Positions 22,575-29,475 of a DNA stretch of 40,378 nt are shown one piece after another (positions within the stretch are counted from its first letter, which is position 1; every line of letters starts with the position of its first letter). The notes below the pieces were generated by a model, which did not search any database, had not been told where the DNA came from, and was given only the letters and a program-made list of their open reading frames with translations. The stretch is from Candidatus Saccharimonadota bacterium. GTDB taxonomy: Bacteria > Patescibacteriota > Saccharimonadia > CAILAD01 > BJGX01. The position numbers and the translations under genes were made by a program. The DNA is taken from contig JACDEK010000001.1 in NCBI GenBank assembly GCA_013816445.1, forward strand, positions 1-40,378. Direction: 5' to 3'.

Positions 22575-22799
22575 ATGAAAAAGAAGTTTTTATTTAGTGA
22601 CCTTAAAGATGATGTATTTATGCAGTGGCTACAGTCCTTGCCTATAGGTTTTATTGATTACTTGTACATGGCTTACGAAGTTAACGAGAGGGATAGGGTT
22701 GATCACGAAGTGAAGCCCAGATTTATAAGTCCTATGTCGCACAATGAGAAGGTAGCAATTAGTCGAGCTTGGGAGCACATCCAAAAAAAGCCTAGCTGA
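22575..22799 (+). CDS. Leaderless small protein in the control region
   Basis: 74 residues, the only plus-strand gene between the two minus-strand units. A longer in-frame extension upstream (from 22359) crosses the repeats and lacks a ribosome site, so the ATG after TATAAT is chosen. Reads F-L-F-S-D-L-K-D-D-V-F-M-Q-W-L, then V-A-I-S-R-A-W-E-H-I. Divergent placement opposite the early operon and an operator-like repeat upstream suggest a regulator; no helix-turn-helix could be confirmed. Confidence 0.65.
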   Translation: MKKKFLFSDLKDDVFMQWLQSLPIGFIDYLYMAYEVNERDRVDHEVKPRFISPMSHNEKVAISRAWEHIQKKPS

Positions 22800-22805
22800 T
22801 GCTAG
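22783..22805 (-). terminator. Terminator of the 23381-22802 minus unit
   Basis: Minus strand: CTAGC-ATCA-GCTAG, then GGC and TTTTTTT. It lies within the 3' end of the plus-strand gene at 22575. Confidence 0.75.
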
Positions 22806-22879
22806 ACCTTTCTCGTCAGTTTTGGTAACTCGTTATACCGAACATGATACCGTTGTAGTAATCTCTTAAGTATTTTCAT
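22802..22879 (-). CDS. 25-residue basic peptide
   Basis: AAAGGAG eight bases before ATG; ATGA overlap with the upstream gene. Reads K-I-L-K-R-L-L-Q-R-Y-H-V-R-Y-N, an amphipathic basic helix. The stop lies inside the terminator stem. Confidence 0.55.
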   Translation of the reverse strand: MKILKRLLQRYHVRYNELPKLTRKV

Positions 22880-23136
22880 TTAGTTTCTCCTTTATATTCT
22901 GCCCAGAATCTACCGTCTTTCTGTAGCACTTCGTAGCCCTTTGATTGTACTTGATCAATCAATTGCCCGCATTCATTCTCTAGAGTAACATTGTGCAGTG
23001 TGGTGTCTTCTTGGTGTACTTCAGCATAGTTTTGCTCGCACGTTGTAACCATATTACCCACTAGTGCTTGATCGTCAAACTTACTGAGGCTTAGTATTAC
23101 GCTTAACGCTAGGATAGTTATTATCACGTAATTCAT
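22876..23136 (-). CDS. Small secreted or membrane-anchored protein
   Basis: 86 residues from ATG at 23136, seven bases after AAAGGAGC. The N-terminal hydrophobic segment (Y-V-I-I-T-I-L-A-L-S-V-I-L-S-L) is a signal or anchor, followed by a polar domain with two Cys and F-W-A-E-Y-K-G. An early exported protein could alter the host surface. Confidence 0.65.
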   Translation of the reverse strand: MNYVIITILALSVILSLSKFDDQALVGNMVTTCEQNYAEVHQEDTTLHNVTLENECGQLIDQVQSKGYEVLQKDGRFWAEYKGETK

Positions 23137-23156
23137 GTTATTTGCTCCTTTATTTA

Positions 23157-23381
23157 TTACCCTTCGTAACTGTCGTAGCTGTAAAACCAGTGTTTTTGCT
23201 CGTTGTGCCATCTTTGAATCTGTTTATCGTCATTGTTACAGCCTTTTGGCTTGCGAGCAGTCATACTTGAAGTTTCAGGGTCTTGACATATTTTTTGAGC
23301 TTCTGATTCTGTCAAACCTATTCTTATTACTCGACTCTTACTTTCACCTTGATATATTTTTCTTACTTCGTACATTATCAT
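23157..23381 (-). CDS. Conserved-type small phage protein
   Basis: 74 residues, AAAGGAG eight bases before ATG. The pattern V-I-R-I-G-L-T-E-S-E-A-Q-K, then C-Q-D-P-E-T-S-S-M-T-A and W-F-Y-S-Y-D, is one I recall from many small phage proteins with D-P-E-T-S-S. Function unknown. First gene of a short three-gene early unit. Confidence 0.7.
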   Translation of the reverse strand: MIMYEVRKIYQGESKSRVIRIGLTESEAQKICQDPETSSMTARKPKGCNNDDKQIQRWHNEQKHWFYSYDSYEG

Positions 23382-23792
23382 TTTATTTACTCCTTTATTT
23401 ATTAATAGTTACTTATAATCTAGATATATATATTGTAATCAGGGACTGACTCAGATTATCCAGTGTGTCATTACTAGGGATAATCTAGACTATAAGTACT
23501 TATTAAGTTGTCAAAGTTCTTGGTGAGGAGCGAGAGCAATAGTTTGATCTTTTTCGGCTTGGTGTGATCGTGCGGCCTATGCGCTTGCTATTGTGTGACT
23601 CGCTTTTGTCCTAGTTAAGACTGTTTGTGTTGCTTAACTTAATACCAGTATATACCAATAAGCTATGCAATGCAATAGTATTATAGTAGTAAAGTTATGC
23701 AATAAGCAAAAAAAGCCTTTGTTAAAGCAAAAGAAATGGCTATTCTTGGTGTAATCTCGGGTAATAATCAGTAAAAACACCTCTAAAAGGTA
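23382..23792. other. Divergent control region, no gene
   Basis: About 410 bases without a supportable gene between the minus unit and terS. It holds a nested inverted repeat (23411-23497). A long stem may form, GCGAG + CAATAG (23530-23542) with CTATTG + CTCGC (23588-23603), with a 45-nt loop. Two TATGCAAT copies lie at 23664 and 23696. A TTGACA on the minus strand (23509-23514) has only poor -10 candidates near 23487-23494. It could hold an origin or a regulatory RNA; neither is shown. Confidence 0.5.
23411..23497. promoter_or_regulatory. Nested inverted repeats, operator cluster
   Basis: Outer arms of 14 bp (23411-23424 and 23484-23497) match with one mismatch. Inner arms AGATTATCC (23453-23461) and GGATAATCT (23478-23486) are perfect. 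All arms share an ATAATCT-like half site. It lies between the divergent transcription units. Confidence 0.6.
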
Positions 23793-23829
23793 TATAATAA
23801 GAGTAACAAAAGCACCTATATAGTATAAT
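23793..23829 (+). promoter_or_regulatory. Tandem -10 elements for terS, second one leaderless
   Basis: TATAAT at 23793-23798 and again at 23824-23829. The second is exactly six bases before the terS ATG. There is no Shine-Dalgarno site. Confidence 0.65.
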
Positions 23830-23835
23830 AAGACT

Positions 23836-24300
23836 ATGGCGAAACTACTCACAACAAAACCCAAGCTTACTATTAAACAGCAACGTTTCATAAACGAATA
23901 CATTAAGAGTGGCAACGGTGCAGACGCGGTAAGGCGAGCGGGCTATACCCTTACAAGTAAGAACGGTTCAAAGACTCATATACAGGCCCTAGAGACAGCA
24001 AGCAGTATAGCAACGGAGAACTTGCGAAACCCTGCGATCAGTAACGCTATAAGTAAAGAGCTATTAAAGCTAAAATTAACACCAGAAAACATACTTAATA
24101 GAATTGATAGAATAGCAGACGATAGCGAGGCAAAGCATTCCGATAGGTTAAAAGCACTCGAGCTACTCGGTAAGCATACTAGTCTATTCAGTGAACTAAC
24201 AGAGAATAAACCAACAACAATAGTATTGAATCTTGGTGTACAAGTTAATAATAAAGGTGATGAGAAGGTGATACAGATAGAGCCAGAAGAGGTAGAATAG
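23836..24300 (+). CDS. terS: Terminase small subunit
   Basis: 154 residues. Typical terminase_2-type pattern: L-T-I-K-Q-Q-R-F-I-N-E-Y, G-N-G-A-D-A-V-R-R-A-G-Y (DNA-binding helix-turn-helix), A-T-E-N-L-R-N-P-A-I-S-N-A-I, and a C-terminal helix with H-S-D-R-L-K-A-L-E-L-L-G-K-H. It binds the packaging start site and feeds DNA to the large subunit. The start follows TATAAT by six bases and lacks a ribosome site, so the message is probably leaderless. Confidence 0.85.
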   Translation: MAKLLTTKPKLTIKQQRFINEYIKSGNGADAVRRAGYTLTSKNGSKTHIQALETASSIATENLRNPAISNAISKELLKLKLTPENILNRIDRIADDSEAKHSDRLKALELLGKHTSLFSELTENKPTTIVLNLGVQVNNKGDEKVIQIEPEEVE

Positions 24301-24722
24301 GTGCATTTGAGCTAGCTACACAGCTACAATACTACACAAATACACGTAATATGCCTTAGTCGCACAATACTCCAATCGAGAGAGTGCCACAATATACGGG
24401 GGTTATATCCAGTTATGTTATATATACCTATACTGCTATATGGGCTAACAGGTGTAGCTATTGACAAACATACTCATTGTATCGATAGTACACCAAGAGG
24501 GCACTACGTGTATATAGATGTATATAATGATATATATAGTTATATATGATAATGAATAGATAATGATGTTTATATTTATATGTAGAGATAAGAATTCTTT
24601 TATATAGGTGTGGGGGGTATGGGGGTACCTCGCCCAGATGTTGGGTAGATATGTATGTATATATATATATATATTATATCTCTCACACATACACGACTAC
24701 CTAAAAAAATATTAAGAACACA
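24301..24722. other. AT-rich non-coding region between terS and terL
   Basis: About 420 bases with no credible gene, full of TATATA runs (24500-24680). It includes a purine/G-rich patch GGGGGGTATGGGGG near 24613. Long gaps between terminase subunits are unusual and the site is a natural place for packaging initiation (pac) or an origin. A possible promoter lies at 24461-24489. Confidence 0.5.
24461..24489 (+). promoter_or_regulatory. Possible promoter in the terS-terL gap
   Basis: TTGACA (24461-24466), 17-bp spacer, GATAGT (24484-24489). Good -35, weak -10. Would give a long untranslated RNA before terL. Confidence 0.4.
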
Positions 24723-24745
24723 GAACAAAGTTCGTAAGGTATAAT
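24723..24745 (+). promoter_or_regulatory. terL promoter with an inverted repeat in its spacer
   Basis: TATAAT at 24740-24745. The perfect inverted repeat GAACAAAGTTC (24723-24733) lies between the -35 and -10 positions, a classic operator position. The same sequence recurs inside the start of terL. Confidence 0.55.
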
Positions 24746-24804
24746 ACAAAGGAACACAGTTTTACAACTAAGAACTGCTTCATCAGCAGCTAAGAAAGGG
24801 CGGT

Positions 24805-26145
24805 ATGACTACACAGAACTCCGACGAACAAAGTTCTTTAGAACAGAGTTCATTAGAACAAAGTTCAATAGATATAACTCTATACACACCTCATGAGAAA
24901 CAAATGGAGGTTCATAACGACACACATCGCTTTAAAGTCCTTAACTGGGGAAGAAGGACTGGTAAGTCAACTCTATCGTGTAACTTAGTTCTAATGGCTG
25001 CTACGCAGGTTGTAGGGCGGTATTGGATAGTAGCCCCAACATATAAGCAGGCTAAAAATATATACTGGTTAGATATAATTCATAACCAGATACCAAAAGA
25101 GCTTATTAAAAAGAAGAACGAGCAGGAGCTTATTGTTCACCTCATAAATGGCAGTATCATAGAGCTTAAAGGTGCAGATAACGAGGATTCCTTACGTGGA
25201 GCAGGCATTAAAGGTCTTATCTTAGATGAGTACGCTTTTATGAAGCCTACCGTATGGGATATTATTTTACGTCCTATGCTTGCAGATTCTCAGGGCTGGG
25301 CAGTATTTATTTCAACACCTGATGGCTTTAATCACTTCCACGAGCTACAGAAATATGCACGAAAAACCGATAAAAAAGACTGGTGGTACTCCCACGCCAC
25401 CACCTACGATAATCCCCATATCCCCAATAAAGAGATAGAGGATATAAAATCAGACACCACAGAAGATCAGTTTGCTCAAGAGTATATGGCAGAGTTTAAA
25501 AAGATGACAGGGCTTGTTTATAAGACCTTTGAAAGTGAAACTCACGTCATACCAGCAAATGAAGTACCTGATCTTAAAAGCTGTACATTAAATCTAGGAA
25601 TAGACTTTGGGTACAATAACCCTACAGGGGTGGTATTTATAGCAATAGATTACGATAACAACTGGTATATATATGACGAGATCTACAAAAGTGAGATGGT
25701 TACAGAACAGCTCTATAATGCTTTAAATGCTAAGATGGGTAACAACTTCTTCACCAATAAGGTGGGGGATAACCAAGCTAAACAAGAGATAGCCAATATA
25801 AATGCTCCTCCATATAATATAGGTGTAGTTCCTTGTCAGAAGGTAGGGGTAGGGGGGAAGTCCAGTATTCAGGGTGGTATCGAACTAATACAGGGTATGT
25901 TAAAAATTCAAGGTAATGGTAAACCAAAGCTCTTTATAAGTGAGAACTGTGAGAATATTATCTATGAATTCGAGACTTATCGGTATCCAGAGAAGAGAGA
26001 TAACGTCAACGCTCCAGAAGATCCTACAAAAGAGAATGATCACTTATTAGATGCTCTTAGGTACTTAAAATTAAAGCTTTACTATGGCACTTCTCAGTTA
26101 AAAGTCTACAAGCCTCAAAACATGCTCAACCGTAAATATCGGTAG
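24805..26145 (+). CDS. terL: Terminase large subunit
   Basis: 446 residues. N-terminal E-Q-S-S-L-E-Q-S-S-L repeat, then the ATPase: Walker A N-W-G-R-R-T-G-K-S-T (~52), Walker B G-L-I-L-D-E-Y-A-F (~140), motif III F-I-S-T-P. The RNase-H-like nuclease begins at L-G-I-D-F-G-Y-N-N (~260), with a later D-E-I-Y and the final H-L-L-D-A-L-R-Y. It pumps and cuts DNA during head filling. Ribosome site AAAGGGCG. The low-complexity N terminus is not usual for the family and comes from the repeated sites in the DNA. Confidence 0.9.
   Translation: MTTQNSDEQSSLEQSSLEQSSIDITLYTPHEKQMEVHNDTHRFKVLNWGRRTGKSTLSCNLVLMAATQVVGRYWIVAPTYKQAKNIYWLDIIHNQIPKELIKKKNEQELIVHLINGSIIELKGADNEDSLRGAGIKGLILDEYAFMKPTVWDIILRPMLADSQGWAVFISTPDGFNHFHELQKYARKTDKKDWWYSHATTYDNPHIPNKEIEDIKSDTTEDQFAQEYMAEFKKMTGLVYKTFESETHVIPANEVPDLKSCTLNLGIDFGYNNPTGVVFIAIDYDNNWYIYDEIYKSEMVTEQLYNALNAKMGNNFFTNKVGDNQAKQEIANINAPPYNIGVVPCQKVGVGGKSSIQGGIELIQGMLKIQGNGKPKLFISENCENIIYEFETYRYPEKRDNVNAPEDPTKENDHLLDALRYLKLKLYYGTSQLKVYKPQNMLNRKYR
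24826..24866. repeat. Three 15-bp-spaced GAACnnnGTTC inverted repeats in terL
   Basis: GAACAAAGTTC at 24826, GAACAGAGTTC at 24841 and GAACAAAGTTC at 24856, each palindromic and exactly 15 bp apart. They encode E-Q-S-S-L repeats. A fourth copy sits in the terL promoter. They could bind a repressor or the packaging complex. Confidence 0.8.
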
Positions 26146-26154
26146 TGGTATAAT
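26146..26154 (+). promoter_or_regulatory. Extended -10 promoter for the portal operon
   Basis: TGGTATAAT starting at the base after the terL stop, 25 bases before the TTG start of the portal gene. Confidence 0.6.
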
Positions 26155-26179
26155 ATAGTCAGAACAATAAGGAGTAATT

Positions 26180-28324
26180 TTGGCTACCAAACCTACAGAT
26201 ACAAACGATAAGAAAACAGAAGAGTCAGACGAAGTTGTTTCTAGAGTCGTAAGAGATTTTGAGACAGCATGGGAGTATACAGAGAGTTCTTACCATGGTA
26301 CTTGGGAAGACTGCTGGAAGCTCTATAATAATATTCGTACTGAAAACGGCAAAGCCTATGACGGTATTACAAATACTTTTGTACCTATGACCTTTTCTAC
26401 AATTGAAACAATGGTTTCTGCTATAGCTGGCGGTAAACCTCGTTTTGGGTATAAGCCTACTAATAAAGATCAAGAGCAAGATACAAAAGTTCTTACAGCC
26501 AAACTTGATTACTTCTGGGACTGTGATAAATGGTCTATTAAAACAATAAATTGGGTACGAAATGTTTTAATGTACGGTACAGGTGTTGTGTACTTATGGT
26601 GGGATATTGATCGCCCTCGTATGATAAATGTACCCCTAAGAGACTTTTTCATAGACCCTACAGCCTCAACCTTAGAAGATGCAGCTTTTGTAGGGAGACG
26701 TTTCCTAACGACCATAGACGAGCTTAAAACGTACGAAGTAGTAGACCCTGAAACTGGTAAGATGATGCCAATGTATAAGAACTTAGACGATATTGAGCTA
26801 AAAGATGGGGAAGCAAGCGATAATACTGGTGATCTTACAGATAAACAAGAAAAAGATATGTGGATGGGATCAACCCTAGCAAATGCTTCAGAGTGCCAGG
26901 TAGAATGTATAGAATACTGGGATCGTGATAAGGATAGAGTATGTGTTGTTGCTAATCGTTCAGTTGAGATTCGTAATGATGAGAACCCTTACAAGGTTCA
27001 AAGCCGTTCAAAGGGCAATAAACAAGCTCAAGGACTGATTCCTTTTATTGCACAGCGAAATTATACTGATGAAGCTCTATTTTATGGTAAAGGTGAAATT
27101 CAACCTATCATACAAGAACAAGAACTACTCAATGATTTAACTAACCAAACTACTGACTCTACTACTTACACTTTAAACCAGATGTACACCCTAGATCCTC
27201 AATATTCAGACTTCATAGAGAGTGTAGAGAATATACCAGGTGCGGTTTATCCTTTTGCAGCAGGCTCACTACAGCCAATCCCTAAAGGTATCGTACCCGC
27301 CGCAGCTTTTAGCCAGATAGCTAATGTAAAACAAGAAATAAGAGAAACAACTTCAGCTTCAGAAGTAGCTAAGGGTGTAGATCAGAGTGTTTCTAACGTA
27401 ACAGCTACTCAAATTCAAGCACAACAACAGTCAGCAGGACAAAGATTCGGTATTAAGCTTACTCAATTCGAAGAAGAAGGTTTCCATGACTTAGGACGAC
27501 TAGTATTCCAAATGATACAGTTATTCACTTCGGACAAACAGCAAGTACGAATGGCTGATGAGAATGGTATCTCTTGGTCTGAGTACGATCCTAAAGCATT
27601 CAAAGGTGACTATGAGCCAGAGGTAGTTCTTGCTTCTACAATAAAAGAAATAAAACAGGCAGATGACCAAAAGTCTGACGCTATATTCCAATCTATGGTT
27701 TCAAACCCCTTAATAGACCAGACTGAACTTACTAAAATGTATCTAATGAAACGATTTGATATAGATCCTGATGAAGTACAGAAACTTCTAGTACAACAAG
27801 AAGGTGCAGGAACTGATATGCCAGGAGTGCCAATGGGTATGGAGTCTGGTGGTCAACTAGGAGTACCAGGCGGAATGCCAGCACCAGATATGGGAGCTAT
27901 GCAACCAGGTATGCCACAGGGTATGCCACCAGGTATGGATATGCCACCAGAAGTTGCACAGCCAGAGATCAAAGGTTCAGACCTTATCAAGCTCTACGAC
28001 CTCACAAGTGGTCAACCAGACTTACAGGCTCAGATTGTACAGATGCTTGGTTTCGAGCCTTCACAGTACCCAGATTTACCTTACACGCAAGTTGTTATTA
28101 AAGGCGACCAAGTGATGATGGACAAAGCCCTCAAAATACAAGAAGCTGAATTAAGTCACGAACGAGCTTTAGCACAGAACCCACAAGCACCAACACCAGA
28201 GGGAATGATGGGTGTAGAAGCTCCAGGAGCTGGAATGAACCCAACTCAAGATCCAGCAATGATGTCACCAGAACAGCTACCTACCCAAGCAGATGTAGCA
28301 GGAGACATGGGCGTTGGACAATAA
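26180..28324 (+). CDS. Portal protein, P22-type
   Basis: 714 residues from TTG with AAGGAG five bases upstream. Landmarks: W-E-D-C-W-K-L-Y near the start, D-P-T-A-S-T-L-E-D-A (~165), Y-G-K-G-E-I-Q-P-I-I-Q-E-Q-E-L-L-N-D-L-T-N (~300), A-T-Q-I-Q-A-Q-Q-Q-S-A-G-Q-R (~410) and a long helix after it. The C-terminal ~150 residues are Met/Pro/Gly-rich with repeated P-G-M-P. Length and order match podovirus portals. It forms the dodecameric head vertex for DNA entry. The next gene overlaps its end. Confidence 0.85.
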   Translation: MATKPTDTNDKKTEESDEVVSRVVRDFETAWEYTESSYHGTWEDCWKLYNNIRTENGKAYDGITNTFVPMTFSTIETMVSAIAGGKPRFGYKPTNKDQEQDTKVLTAKLDYFWDCDKWSIKTINWVRNVLMYGTGVVYLWWDIDRPRMINVPLRDFFIDPTASTLEDAAFVGRRFLTTIDELKTYEVVDPETGKMMPMYKNLDDIELKDGEASDNTGDLTDKQEKDMWMGSTLANASECQVECIEYWDRDKDRVCVVANRSVEIRNDENPYKVQSRSKGNKQAQGLIPFIAQRNYTDEALFYGKGEIQPIIQEQELLNDLTNQTTDSTTYTLNQMYTLDPQYSDFIESVENIPGAVYPFAAGSLQPIPKGIVPAAAFSQIANVKQEIRETTSASEVAKGVDQSVSNVTATQIQAQQQSAGQRFGIKLTQFEEEGFHDLGRLVFQMIQLFTSDKQQVRMADENGISWSEYDPKAFKGDYEPEVVLASTIKEIKQADDQKSDAIFQSMVSNPLIDQTELTKMYLMKRFDIDPDEVQKLLVQQEGAGTDMPGVPMGMESGGQLGVPGGMPAPDMGAMQPGMPQGMPPGMDMPPEVAQPEIKGSDLIKLYDLTSGQPDLQAQIVQMLGFEPSQYPDLPYTQVVIKGDQVMMDKALKIQEAELSHERALAQNPQAPTPEGMMGVEAPGAGMNPTQDPAMMSPEQLPTQADVAGDMGVGQ

Positions 28325-28523
28325 ATTTCAAGCTTATAAAGAGTTCAGAGATTCAACTTTTGGAAAAGATCTAATAAAGTGGATGGAAGATGAGTATGCT
28401 CGATGTATAAGTGAAGCTACTAAAGAAACTTCAACAGAGGTAGCTTTTGCTTTACTCAAAAAAGCCAGTGGTATAATAGTTGTGAAAGAGCATATTGACA
28501 TAATGGCTAACAACCAAAAATAG
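28314..28523 (+). CDS. Small protein overlapping the portal gene
   Basis: 69 residues from a TTG at 28314 that overlaps the portal stop by 11 bases. Helical: A-Y-K-E-F-R-D-S-T-F-G-K-D-L-I-K-W-M-E-D-E-Y, then A-L-L-K-K-A-S-G-I-I-V-V-K-E-H-I. Small helical genes between portal and scaffold are common in phages. No SD within the normal distance, so the start depends on coupling. Confidence 0.65.
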   Translation: MDNKFQAYKEFRDSTFGKDLIKWMEDEYARCISEATKETSTEVAFALLKKASGIIVVKEHIDIMANNQK

Positions 28524-28533
28524 CTAGTCAAAC

Positions 28534-28589
28534 AGAGTGTAGTAGTTCCTATTCGCCCATAGGGTCTCTACTGCACTCTATTGGGCGAG
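28534..28589 (+). promoter_or_regulatory. Mutually exclusive RNA hairpins before the scaffold gene
   Basis: Stem A pairs 28534-28545 with 28568-28579: 12 bp, one a G-U pair. Stem B pairs 28552-28559 with 28582-28589: 8 bp, mostly GC. The order is A, B, A', B', and only two bases separate A' from B', too short to cross stem A. The two stems should therefore exclude each other. Stem B is followed by a U-rich stretch. This may be a switch controlling scaffold and capsid expression. Confidence 0.5.
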
Positions 28590-28614
28590 CAATTTAATTT
28601 TAAGAGGAGGTTCT

Positions 28615-29424
28615 ATGGATGAACAAACCATAACCAAATCTGTTGCTCAAGAAGCAACTGGCGAAGTAAATGGAGTACCAGTGGACGATCAGTTCAATGC
28701 GATACCAGATGTTTCACAACCAGATGCTGCAACAGAAGAGGCGGGAAGTCACACCGAAGAACTCGATTCAGGCGATGATTCGGGCGAAGTTGACAACGAA
28801 ATAGCTAACGAGGAAGATTCACAACCAGAAATAGATGAAGATCTCAGTAAATGGGCTAAAGGCAAAGGGCTTGACCTAAACTCTGAATCTGAAGTAAAAC
28901 TGGCGAATATGGCTCGTGAAAGCGAAAAAGCAATGCATAGTGCTAAGGGGGAAGCTAAATCTGTACTTCAAGAAGAAGCACAAAAGATGAACCCTGATCT
29001 AGACCCAAGAGACGAAAGACTCGCAAGTTTAGAAGCAAAAGTAGCAATCAATGATTTCTATAATGCCAATCCAGATGCTCGTGATTATGACGAACAAATG
29101 GGAGAAGCATTATCTAATGACCCAGCGTTACTGGATTATGTGCGATCAACTGGTAATATCAAAGCAGTCTACAGTATTGTAAAATCTGGTACTGCAGTGA
29201 GAGATACCGAATCAGCCAAAAGAGAAGGTGGTCGAGATGCCTTGACACAGTTAGCTAATAAACAGCAAGCAGTGTCACCAAGGGGATCTGCAGTATCAAC
29301 TGCCCCGTCCTCTTCTGCGAAGATTACTCCCCAAAATGTTGACCAACTCATAAGTAAAAACGGACAAAAATGGTTCGAAAAGAATTATGAAGCAATCAAC
29401 AAAGCTTTAGACCCAACATATTAA
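28615..29424 (+). CDS. Scaffolding protein
   Basis: 269 residues, very acidic N-terminal third (E-E-L-D-S-G-D-D-S-G-E-V-D-N-E), a helical middle (E-K-A-M-H-S-A-K-G-E-A-K-S-V-L-Q-E-E) and a basic/aromatic C-terminal helix K-W-F-E-K-N-Y-E-A-I-N-K-A-L. Acidic coiled scaffold followed by the coat gene is the standard order. It directs capsid assembly and leaves the head before packaging. GAGGAGG lies before ATG. The last codons are part of a 29-bp tandem duplication. Confidence 0.8.
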   Translation: MDEQTITKSVAQEATGEVNGVPVDDQFNAIPDVSQPDAATEEAGSHTEELDSGDDSGEVDNEIANEEDSQPEIDEDLSKWAKGKGLDLNSESEVKLANMARESEKAMHSAKGEAKSVLQEEAQKMNPDLDPRDERLASLEAKVAINDFYNANPDARDYDEQMGEALSNDPALLDYVRSTGNIKAVYSIVKSGTAVRDTESAKREGGRDALTQLANKQQAVSPRGSAVSTAPSSSAKITPQNVDQLISKNGQKWFEKNYEAINKALDPTY

Positions 29425-29458
29425 ACTATAAAGCTTTAGACCCAACATATTAAACTAT
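29401..29458. repeat. 29-bp perfect tandem duplication at the scaffold 3' end
   Basis: Copies at 29401-29429 and 29430-29458 are identical. The first contains the final codons and TAA of the scaffold gene, so the second is untranslated and merely lengthens the gap to the capsid gene. Confidence 0.95.
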
Positions 29459-29475
29459 AATTAAAGGAGGCTATT

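Noticed and set aside
24445..24690. 81-residue minus-strand ORF in the terS-terL gap
   Set aside because: Composition (runs of Ile-Tyr) simply reflects TATATA repeats; no ribosome site or protein-like pattern.
28534..28589. Full H-type pseudoknot of both stems
   Set aside because: Only two bases connect A' and B', too short to span a 12-bp stem, so alternative hairpins are preferred.
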